Shown here in pieces: positions 55,313-62,646 of a DNA stretch of 64,000 nt. Every line of letters begins with the position of its first letter. Position 1 is the stretch's first letter. Position numbers and translations under genes: made by a program. The notes below the pieces were generated by a model. The model was not told the DNA's origin and ran no database searches. It saw only the letters and a list, made by a program, of their open reading frames with translations. Source of the stretch: Xylanimicrobium pachnodae JCM 13526 = NBRC 107786 (GTDB taxonomy: Bacteria > Actinomycetota > Actinomycetes > Actinomycetales > Cellulomonadaceae); NCBI GenBank assembly GCA_001592145.1, contig BCWJ01000016.1:1-64000 (forward strand), written 5' to 3'.

Positions 55313-55457
55313 CGGCCGTCACCGCAGCCGCACGGTCAAGGCCCCGGGCCCGCCGATCCCGGCCATCGGGACCACCACATCGCGTCGTTGCCGTTCCGTG
55401 ACCTGGTGAACCCTCGTACTCTCGTCCAGCCCGAGTCGCCGTCCCGAGAGCTGGACC

Positions 55458-56726
55458 ATGCCGCAGCAGTACCCGAGCCGCTCCACGGTGCACCGTGCCG
55501 CAGCGCCGCTTCCTGCTCCCGCAGACGAGGCAGGGCACGCCACCTCGCGCGCCGAGCGCCGCCTGGCCCACCGCGCCGACGAACGCCGGCGCCGTGCACA
55601 GCGTCGGCGCACCGTCCACACGGGTTCGCTCGCAGCCGTCACCTCCGCCATCCTGCTGGCCGGAGTCACCATCGACCGGGCCGCCGGCGACGCCACGAGC
55701 GACGACGCCACCACCACGGGCGTCGGCACGACCCACCGCGCCCCCGCCGCAGCGGCACGCTCCGCCGCACGCGCCGACACCGCCGACCAGATCGACACCC
55801 CGGCCGCGCCCGACGTCGAGGAGGCGCGCCGGCTGGCCCGCGACGCCGTCGCGCGCGCCTCCGCCCTGATCGCCACCGAGGTGCGGACCACCCCCGCGGT
55901 CCACGACGAGGTGCTGGCCGCGTCGAGCGTGCTCGTCGAGCTGATCCGCCGCTCCGAGGACATCGACAGGCCAACCCTGGTAGCGCTCACGGTCGAACCG
56001 GGCCCGCAGCCCGAGCCCCCCGACGCCACGACCGAGGCGGATCCGGACGACGAGCTCTCAGAGGCCGTCGACCTGGTGCTCCAGGCCGTCGCCGCCGACC
56101 TCGGCATGGACGGCGCCGACCAGGAGACCACCACGCACCTGGTCTCCCACGCCCTGGAACGGGTGGCCGCGGACCTCGAGACGATCCTGGCGGAGGCGCC
56201 GCTCGCGGCCGTCGAGGTGGAGCCCGCCCCGGCGACACCCGCCCAGGTCCTCGCGGACCAGATCGGCGCGAGCCAGGCCGATGCGGAACGGCTCGCCACC
56301 CTGGCCGACGTCACCCGCGGCCATCAGAACGGCCGCCTGCCCGACAGCGCGCTCACCGCTCTGTCGTGGGCACCCGGCCACCAGCTGCGCCCCGACGCCG
56401 CCGCCCAGCTCGAACGGCTCAACATCGCGTTCCGCGCCCAGTTCGGCCACGACCTGGCCGTGACCTGCTCGTACCGCTCGTTCGCCGGCCAGGTCCAGGC
56501 GCGTCAGAACCACGGCCACATGGCCGCGACCCCCGGCACCTCCAACCACGGCTGGGGCATCGCGGTCGACCTGGCCTCGGGCGTGAACCGGTTCGGCACC
56601 GCCGCCCACCAGTGGATGCGCGCCAACGCCCCGGCGTTCGGGTGGGAGCACCCGCCCTGGGCCCGCCAGGGCGGCATCCTCCCGGAGCCCTGGCACTGGG
56701 AGTTCGAGGGCGTCCCCACCACCTGA
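55458..56726 (+). CDS. Extracytoplasmic M15 family D,D-carboxypeptidase-like peptidase
   Basis: 422 residues: a basic N-terminus, a TM/signal anchor at ~54-72, then ~200 residues of Ala/Asp/Glu-rich helix. The C-terminal VanY-type zinc peptidase domain has CSYRSFAGQVQA near 336, GTSNHGWGIAVDL near 356 (His and Asp ligands) and PWHWEFEG near 412 (catalytic Glu and His). It should trim peptidoglycan stem peptides outside the membrane. The long helical spacer is unusual. ATG at 55458 with GAGAG eight bases upstream. Confidence 0.9.
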   Translation: MPQQYPSRSTVHRAAAPLPAPADEAGHATSRAERRLAHRADERRRRAQRRRTVHTGSLAAVTSAILLAGVTIDRAAGDATSDDATTTGVGTTHRAPAAAARSAARADTADQIDTPAAPDVEEARRLARDAVARASALIATEVRTTPAVHDEVLAASSVLVELIRRSEDIDRPTLVALTVEPGPQPEPPDATTEADPDDELSEAVDLVLQAVAADLGMDGADQETTTHLVSHALERVAADLETILAEAPLAAVEVEPAPATPAQVLADQIGASQADAERLATLADVTRGHQNGRLPDSALTALSWAPGHQLRPDAAAQLERLNIAFRAQFGHDLAVTCSYRSFAGQVQARQNHGHMAATPGTSNHGWGIAVDLASGVNRFGTAAHQWMRANAPAFGWEHPPWARQGGILPEPWHWEFEGVPTT

Positions 56727-56815
56727 CGTGACGACCCGGCGCGCCGTGCGCCACGCCACGCCCCACCGCACGCCGAACGGCGCAACCGTACTGAGAGGTT
56801 GCAGAGAATTGCAGC

Positions 56816-58171
56816 GTGGTGCCTGACGATATGAAGGCGCGGACGACGCGCGCCGCCTGGTCCGTGTTCGCCGCCTACGGGGCGGCCGGCTTCGCCATCG
56901 GCACCCTCGCCTCCCGCCTGCCCACGGTCCGGTCCGGGCTCGGAGTCAGCAGCTCCCAGATGGGCGTCGTGCTGCTCCTGTGGTCGCTCGGATCCGTGCT
57001 CGCCCTGCCGCTGTCCAGCGCCGTGAGCGCACGCCTGGGCACGGCCCGCTCCGCCGCAGCCGCCTCCGTCGCCGCAGGGCTGGGCCACCTGACCCTGGCG
57101 CTCGCCGTGACCCTGGGCAGCGTCCCCCTCGCCATCGCGGGCCTCTTCACCGCCGGCATGGGCGAGGGCGTGTGGAACGCGGCCACCAGCATCCAGGGCG
57201 CCGACGTCGAACGCCGCCTCGGCTACCCCGCGATGTCCCGCTTCCAGGCCGGTGAGTCGCTCGGCACCGTCTCCGGGTCGCTCGCCGGTGCGCTCATCGC
57301 CGCCACCGGCCTGCCCCTGTTCGCGCACTTCGGCCTGTCCGCGGCGCTCGCGATCACCGTGGGCGTCCTCAGCGCCCGGGCGTTCCTGCCCGCGCTCGAC
57401 ACCCCCGGGCGCGGCACCCCTGCGGGCACCCGCCCCCGCGGCGGCGCCGTGCGCGAGACCCTCGCGGTGTGGCGCGAGCCGCGCACCCTGCTGATCGGGC
57501 TGGTCATCCTGGGCGCCGCGCTCGCCGAGGGCTCCGCGAGCGACTGGACGGGCGTCGCGCTCGTCGCCGGGTTCGATGCCTCCGAGTCGGTCGCCGCGAC
57601 CGGGGTCACCCTGTTCTTCGCGTCCATGCTGGTCATGCGGCTCGCCGGGTCGTCCATCGTGCAGCGCATCGGCCGCGTCGCCACCCTGCGGCTGTGCACC
57701 GGGTCTGTCCTGGCGGGCCTGTCCCTCTTCGTCCTGTCGCCCTCGCTACCGCTGGCCCTGGCCGGTTCGCTGCTGTGGGGCGCGGGCGCCGCGCTGGGCT
57801 TCCCGCTCGGCATCTCCGCCGCGTCCGACGACCCCGCCAAGGCCGCGATGCGCGTCTCCGTGGTCACGACGATCGGGTTCAGCGCCTACATCCTCGGGCC
57901 GGGCGTCATCGGCGCGATCGCCGGGCACGTCGGCTACCGTGCCGCGCTCCTGGTGATCGCGATCCCCGCGGTGTGCGCGCTCGTCGCGGCCCGCGCAGCC
58001 CGCCCGTTGCCGGTCGCCGCCGACGACGCCTCGACGGGCGGCGACGAACTGAGCGACCTCGACACGCCGGTCTCCGGCACGCTGACGGAGGCGGATCTGA
58101 TGCTGCTCACCGATCCCGCGCGCTCGGCCACGCCGCGGGATGCCGAGCTCGCGGCCACGGCCGCACGCTGA
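56816..58171 (+). CDS. MFS transporter
   Basis: 451 residues with 12 predicted TM segments, ending in a ~45-residue acidic cytoplasmic tail. ASRLPTVRSGLGVSSSQMG near 33 and the conserved loop between TM2 and TM3 (SSAVSARLGTARS) fit major facilitator efflux proteins of the YbjJ type. The substrate is unknown. The GTG at 56816 opens the frame; ATG at 56831 is an alternative, and neither has a clear RBS. It converges on the TetR gene with a 7-base gap. Confidence 0.88.
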   Translation: MVPDDMKARTTRAAWSVFAAYGAAGFAIGTLASRLPTVRSGLGVSSSQMGVVLLLWSLGSVLALPLSSAVSARLGTARSAAAASVAAGLGHLTLALAVTLGSVPLAIAGLFTAGMGEGVWNAATSIQGADVERRLGYPAMSRFQAGESLGTVSGSLAGALIAATGLPLFAHFGLSAALAITVGVLSARAFLPALDTPGRGTPAGTRPRGGAVRETLAVWREPRTLLIGLVILGAALAEGSASDWTGVALVAGFDASESVAATGVTLFFASMLVMRLAGSSIVQRIGRVATLRLCTGSVLAGLSLFVLSPSLPLALAGSLLWGAGAALGFPLGISAASDDPAKAAMRVSVVTTIGFSAYILGPGVIGAIAGHVGYRAALLVIAIPAVCALVAARAARPLPVAADDASTGGDELSDLDTPVSGTLTEADLMLLTDPARSATPRDAELAATAAR

Positions 58172-58178
58172 CCCACCC

Positions 58179-58943
58179 CTAGGCCGCGGGTTCCCCGCCG
58201 CGCACGAGCCGTTCGTGGAGCCGTTCGACGGCCGCGCGCACCTGCCACTCGGGCGGCAGGACCTGCTCCATGATCCCGCCCACGACCCCGCAGGAGGCGA
58301 TCCCCAGCGCGGTCTCCCGGTCGTCGCGGGTGGGTTCGCCGGCCGCGCCCGTGCGCTGCTGGTGGACTCGCGCGGCCAGGTCGCCGAGCTGCCGCTGAGC
58401 GATCGGGGCAAAGCGCGGCCGGACCTCCGGGTGGCGCAGCGCGTACAGGTACGCCTCGAGCGACAGCACCACGTCGGTGAGGTCCTGCTCGGGCGCCAGC
58501 GGCTCGCGCGCTGCGGCGTCGCGGTCGCCACCGTCCGCCGGGGACGCGGCGCTCACCGTAGTGATCAGCTCGACGAAGAGCTCCTCCTTGGAGGCGAAGT
58601 GCGCGTACAGCGCACCCTTGGTGTATCCGGCGGCCTGGGCGAGGTCGGCCACCGACGCCGCCTCGTACCCGCGCTCGGAGAACACCCGAGCCGCCGCCGC
58701 CAGGAGGTCGGCCCGCGTCTGCTCCGCCTTGGCACTGCGCCGCGCCGCGCGCCGGGCCGCGCCACCGGAGGCCGCGGACAGCTCGGCGGTCAGGCCCCGA
58801 GCAGCCTCGTTCAGCTCGGTCGCGATCTCGCGCCCGACGTCGGCGCCGACGTCGGACAAGCCTTGCCCGAGCGCCTTGCTCAGGCCCGTGATGGCGTCCT
58901 TGAGTGCGCGGGACGCGGCACGGAGGTCTTCGGTGTCACTCAC
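58179..58943 (-). CDS. TetR family regulator with long N-terminal extension
   Basis: 254 residues. The TetR helix-turn-helix is displaced to residues ~77-122 (TRADLLAAAARVFSERGYEA, VADLAQAAGYTKGALYAHFA) by an N-terminal ~70-residue helical extension (LRAASRALKDAITGLSKALG...). The C-terminal ligand domain is TetR_C-like. GTG at 58943 is chosen; one five-codon-longer start exists. Divergent from an ABC exporter, with operator-like palindromes between them, it most likely represses the exporter in response to its substrate. Confidence 0.88.
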   Translation of the reverse strand: MSDTEDLRAASRALKDAITGLSKALGQGLSDVGADVGREIATELNEAARGLTAELSAASGGAARRAARRSAKAEQTRADLLAAAARVFSERGYEAASVADLAQAAGYTKGALYAHFASKEELFVELITTVSAASPADGGDRDAAAREPLAPEQDLTDVVLSLEAYLYALRHPEVRPRFAPIAQRQLGDLAARVHQQRTGAAGEPTRDDRETALGIASCGVVGGIMEQVLPPEWQVRAAVERLHERLVRGGEPAA

Positions 58944-58961
58944 CCGACCAGGGTACATCCT

Positions 58962-59066
58962 GACCGGTACGGAGTCCCGGGACGCGAAAAGTACCGGTCG
59001 GTATGCGACACACGAGCCCGGCGCGTATCATCACCGGCGTACTGTTCAGTACATACCCCTCGGTAT
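58962..59066. promoter_or_regulatory. TetR operator cluster between the regulator and ABC exporter
   Basis: TACCGGTCGGTA (58992-59003) and TACCCCTCGGTA (59054-59065) are related 12-mers with palindromic TACC..GGTA ends, the common TetR-operator form. GACCGGTAC at 58962-58970 pairs exactly with GTACCGGTC at 58991-58999. GTACTG-TT-CAGTAC (59039-59052) is a further perfect inverted repeat abutting the second site. Confidence 0.65.
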
Positions 59067-59090
59067 TTCATTGTCGACAAGGAGCACCCG

Positions 59091-59867
59091 ATGACCCCCG
59101 AAGTCCTCGTCGTGTCCGGCCTGAGCAAGCGGTTCGGCTCCGGCCCCGGCGCCGTCCAGGCCAACGATGCGATCGACCTGAGCGTGTCCGCCGGACAGGT
59201 GGTGTGCCTGCTCGGCCACAACGGCGCCGGCAAGTCCACCCTGGTGGGACAGGTGGTGGGCCTCACGGTGCCCGACGCCGGAACGGTGCTGCTGGGCGGC
59301 ATCGACGCCGTCGCCCACCCCGCCGCCGCCCGCGCCCTCGCCAGCGTCCAGGCGCAAGCCAACGTGCCGATCACGGGGTTGACCCCCCGCACGGCGATCG
59401 AGCTGGTCGGTCGTGTCCGGGGTCTGCGCAAGCCCGCCGCCCGCACCCGCGCCGACGAGCTGCTGCAGGCCCTCGACCTGATCACCTGGGCCGACAAGCC
59501 CGCGGAGAAGGTCTCCGGCGGCGTCGCACGCCTCACGGCGTTCGCCATGGCAGCGATCGCCCCCGGGGCCCTGGTGGTCCTCGACGAGCCCACCAACGAC
59601 GTCGACCCCGTGCGGCGCTGGCTGCTGTGGCAGGAGATCCGGCGCATCGCCGACGACGGCAAGGGCGTACTCCTCGTGACCCACAACATCCACGAGGCCG
59701 AGCACGTCGTCGACCAGGTCGTCCTGCTGGACGAAGGCCGCGTCGTCACCCACGGCACCCCCGCGCAGTTCGTCGCCAGCCACCCGGGGGACACCCTCGA
59801 AGACGTCTACATCCACCTCGTGGGGCACCAGGACGCCCGTGGCAGCGCAACGGCGGCCGCAGCATGA
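59091..59867 (+). CDS. ABC transporter ATP-binding protein
   Basis: 258 residues: Walker A GHNGAGKST near 44, Q-loop region VQAQANVPITG near 88, signature VSGGVARLTAF near 142 (LSGGxxxR variant), Walker B ALVVLDEPTNDVDP near 163, and the H-loop VTHNIHEAE. Drug- or lipid-export type (DrrA-like). ATG with AAGGAG seven bases upstream; the longer frame upstream crosses the operators and is not used. Stop overlaps the permease start. Confidence 0.94.
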   Translation: MTPEVLVVSGLSKRFGSGPGAVQANDAIDLSVSAGQVVCLLGHNGAGKSTLVGQVVGLTVPDAGTVLLGGIDAVAHPAAARALASVQAQANVPITGLTPRTAIELVGRVRGLRKPAARTRADELLQALDLITWADKPAEKVSGGVARLTAFAMAAIAPGALVVLDEPTNDVDPVRRWLLWQEIRRIADDGKGVLLVTHNIHEAEHVVDQVVLLDEGRVVTHGTPAQFVASHPGDTLEDVYIHLVGHQDARGSATAAAA

Positions 59868-60637
59868 GCGCCGCCACCGCCTCCCCCGCCGCGACCCTCG
59901 GCACGTCCGTGGTGCGCCAGCTCGGCCTGCTCATCCAGTGGCAGTTCCGCCGCGGCGCGCAGATGTTCCCCCTGCTCGCCGTGGTGCAGACGCTCCTGGC
60001 GGCCACCACCGTGTTCGGCTACGGCCTGCTCGTCGGGGACCCGCCGCCCGACGCGGCCCTGTTCCTGGCCACGGGCGCAGCGACCGTCAACCTCATCATG
60101 GTGGGACTGGTGCTCACCCCACAGGGCGTCGCCCAGGCCAAGACGGAGGGCTCGCTCGCGTGGATGCGCACGCTGCCCGTGCCCCGCTGGACCTTCCTGG
60201 CCTCCGACCTGGTGGTCTACGCGCTCGTCGCCCTGCCCGGCTCGGTGCTGGGCCTCGTGGTGGGTACCTGGCGGTTCGGCGTGACCCTGTCCCTCTCCCC
60301 GTGGCTGGCCCTGGCCGCCCCGCTGGTCGCCGTCATCGCCACCGCCGTGGGCTACTCGATCGCACTGCTGCTGCGGCCCCAGCTCGCCATGCTCGTCAGC
60401 CAGGTCATCGTGTTCGTGGTGTTGCTGTTCTCACCCATCTCGATCCCCACGCAGCGCCTGCCGCAGTGGCTGGCGACCGCGCACGAATGGCTGCCGATCG
60501 CGCCCATGGCGGACCTCATGCGCGCGTCACTGGTCTCGGATGTGTTCTCCATGGGCACCCGGCCCGCGCTCGTGCTCGCGGCCTGGACCGTCCTCGCCCT
60601 GGCCGGCGCGAACCGCGCACTGTCACGCCGGACGTAG
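59864..60637 (+). CDS. ABC-2 type exporter permease
   Basis: 257 residues with six TM segments, ABC2_membrane type: QLGLLIQWQFRRGAQMF near 18, the central TKTEGSLAWMRTLPVPRW-like loop near 93 and the C-terminal region LPQWLATAHEWLPIAPMADL near 199. Forms an exporter with the ATPase upstream (ATGA overlap). The substrate is unknown. Confidence 0.9.
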   Translation: MSAATASPAATLGTSVVRQLGLLIQWQFRRGAQMFPLLAVVQTLLAATTVFGYGLLVGDPPPDAALFLATGAATVNLIMVGLVLTPQGVAQAKTEGSLAWMRTLPVPRWTFLASDLVVYALVALPGSVLGLVVGTWRFGVTLSLSPWLALAAPLVAVIATAVGYSIALLLRPQLAMLVSQVIVFVVLLFSPISIPTQRLPQWLATAHEWLPIAPMADLMRASLVSDVFSMGTRPALVLAAWTVLALAGANRALSRRT

Positions 60638-60658
60638 CGCGGAGGTCCTGCGACGCCC

Positions 60659-60695
60659 CGCGCGCAGGATGACGGCGGTGGTCATCCTGCGCGCG
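60659..60695. terminator. Bidirectional terminator between ABC permease and cobA/cbiX
   Basis: A perfect 15-bp stem (60659-60673 with 60681-60695) and 7-base loop, centred between two convergent genes. Confidence 0.85.
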
Positions 60696-60718
60696 GTCGC
60701 AGGCCCCGGGCGCGTCAG

Positions 60719-62266
60719 TCAGTCGCCGGTGACGGCCAGGTAGCGGTCGCGGACCACGTCGGCGAGCAGGGGGTGGTCACCCAGCGGGGCGGCCACCACG
60801 TCAGCGCCGGCCCCGGCGAGCAGGCCGTGGAAGTACCCGGGCGCCAGCAGGTAGCTCGCCACCGCCACGCGGCCCCCGGCGACGCGTGCCTGCGCGACGG
60901 CGTCGGGCACGCTCGGGGAGGCCGCCGCGACGAACGACACGGTCACGTCGCGGCCCAGCCGGTCGGCGAGCAGGGCGCCCATGGCGTGGGCCTGCTCGCG
61001 CCCGCGCTCGTCGCGCGTGCCGGCCACCGCCAGCACCACCGCGTCGTCGGGCAGCGCCCCGGCCTCGGCCAGTCGCTGGGCGAGCACGTCGGCCAGGCGC
61101 GGGTCGGGGCCGAGCGGAGCGGTGGCCACCGCCGTCGTGCCCGCAACCGCGTCCCCGATGTCCTGCGACACGTGGAAGCCGGTCGAGAGCAGCAGCGGGA
61201 CCACGACCGCGTCGGGCGCGGCGTCGCGTGTGCGGACCTCCCCCGCCGCGGGGACCACCTCGCGCACCACGTCGGCGGGACTCGGCGTCTGCACGTCCAC
61301 GTACGCCTCGCGCACCGGCACGTCCGGGAGCAGCCCCGCGACCCGGGTCAGGATCGCGCGGATCACATCGCGTCCCTCCCGGTTGCTGGTGCCGTGGGCG
61401 CAGCCGATGAGCGTGGGCGCACCGACGGCAGGCGGCGCCGCGGGGGCGGGTGCGGGAACGCCCTGCGCCGTCGCCTCGCGGCCCGAACCGTGCAGCTCGG
61501 GTGCCGGGTGCGGCGGCACCAGGAAGCCCTCGGCCGCCGTCGGACCCGCCACGATCACGGCGGGGAAGCCGATACCGGCCTCCGCTGCCACCGCGGCGAT
61601 CGTGCCGAGCGTCGCGTGCACGGCCCGCTGCTCGGGCAGCGTCGCCGCCTGGACCACGGCGACGGGCGTGGCCGGGTCGACGCCGTCGAGCAGCGCCTGG
61701 GCCACGAGTCGGGGCAGCCACTCGACGCCCATCATGAGCACCGTGGTGGTCTGCGGGTCGCGCAGCGCGGCGATGTCCGCCGGTCCCAGGTCACCGTGCG
61801 CGTTGACGATGTGCGTGGCCACGGCGGCGCCGCGGTGCGTCACCGGGACGCCCGCCGCCCCGGGACCGGCGATGGCCGACGTCACGCCGGGCACGACCTG
61901 CACGTCGATCCCGGCGGCCCGGCACGCGAGCACCTCCTCGCCGCCGCGCCCCAGCAGGTACGGGTCCCCGCCCTTGAGCCGCACCACGCGCTTGCCCGCG
62001 CGGGCGTGCGCGAGGATCAGCGCCTCGATGTCGCGCTGGCGCATCGAGTGCTTGCCCGGCTCCTTGCCCACCGGGACCACCTCGACGTCGTCGCCGAGCA
62101 GGGGCAGCAGTCCCGCCGGTGCCAGCCGGTCGACGATGACGACGTCGGCCTGGCGCAGCAGCGCGAGGCCGCGCACCGTGATCAGGTCGACCGCCCCCGG
62201 CCCGCCACCCACGAGGGCGACGGCACCGGGTGCGAGAACCGCGTCGGAGCCGACCTCGGCGATCAT
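60719..62266 (-). CDS. cobA: Fused uroporphyrinogen-III C-methyltransferase and sirohydrochlorin chelatase
   Basis: 515 residues. The N-terminal half is a SUMT/CobA methylase (VALVGGGPGAVDLITVRG, VRLKGGDPYLLGRGGEE, VPGVTSAIAGPGAAGVPVTH) that makes precorrin-2. After an Ala/Pro linker at ~250-285, the C-terminal half is a CbiX/SirB-type chelatase with two catalytic His (IGCAHGTSNREGR near 288, TGFHVSQDIG near 370) and a repeat of the same fold. Together, with a dehydrogenase step not evident here, they supply siroheme. The ATG overlaps the nirD TGA by one base, so the operon delivers the prosthetic group of NirB. Confidence 0.94.
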   Translation of the reverse strand: MIAEVGSDAVLAPGAVALVGGGPGAVDLITVRGLALLRQADVVIVDRLAPAGLLPLLGDDVEVVPVGKEPGKHSMRQRDIEALILAHARAGKRVVRLKGGDPYLLGRGGEEVLACRAAGIDVQVVPGVTSAIAGPGAAGVPVTHRGAAVATHIVNAHGDLGPADIAALRDPQTTTVLMMGVEWLPRLVAQALLDGVDPATPVAVVQAATLPEQRAVHATLGTIAAVAAEAGIGFPAVIVAGPTAAEGFLVPPHPAPELHGSGREATAQGVPAPAPAAPPAVGAPTLIGCAHGTSNREGRDVIRAILTRVAGLLPDVPVREAYVDVQTPSPADVVREVVPAAGEVRTRDAAPDAVVVPLLLSTGFHVSQDIGDAVAGTTAVATAPLGPDPRLADVLAQRLAEAGALPDDAVVLAVAGTRDERGREQAHAMGALLADRLGRDVTVSFVAAASPSVPDAVAQARVAGGRVAVASYLLAPGYFHGLLAGAGADVVAAPLGDHPLLADVVRDRYLAVTGD

Positions 62267-62646
62267 CAGGCCTCCACGAGGGGGTTCGGGGCGTCAGCCA
62301 CCAGCACCCGGCCGTCGCGGACCTCCGTCGCGAACACGAGGAGCGGCTTCTTGACCTTCCCGCCCGAGTCGAGCACCTCGCCCGTCTCGAGGTTCCACAC
62401 CTCCTTGAGCATGGGCGTGGTCACCGTGGCGACGTCCCGCTCGGCGCCGTCCGCGCCGGCGACCCGGGTGGTGCCGACGAGGCCGCGCGACATGACGTTG
62501 GCCCCCGAGTAGGGGTCGCGCTGCTGGACGGCCCGCACCGTGCCGTCGGCCAGCCGGAACACCGCCACCTGGGTGTCACCCAGCAGAGCGCCGGTCCCCC
62601 GCTCGGTGACCAGGTCCTCCAGCGCACACACGTCGACGAACGTCAT
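62266..62646 (-). CDS. nirD: Nitrite reductase (NADH) small subunit NirD
   Basis: 126 residues, Rieske-like fold without Fe-S ligands, as usual for NirD: VCALEDLVTERGTGAL, VAVFRLADGTVRAVQQRDPYSGANV near 28, VTTPMLKEVWNLETGE near 76. ATG overlaps the nirB TGA (ATGA, 62643-62646). Works with NirB in assimilatory nitrite reduction to ammonium in the cytoplasm. Confidence 0.95.
   Translation of the reverse strand: MTFVDVCALEDLVTERGTGALLGDTQVAVFRLADGTVRAVQQRDPYSGANVMSRGLVGTTRVAGADGAERDVATVTTPMLKEVWNLETGEVLDSGGKVKKPLLVFATEVRDGRVLVADAPNPLVEA

Noticed and set aside
55210-55457. ydaO-type (c-di-AMP) riboswitch before the M15 peptidase
   Set aside because: Such elements precede some actinobacterial cell-wall hydrolases, but the conserved blocks are not seen; only terminator-like hairpins.
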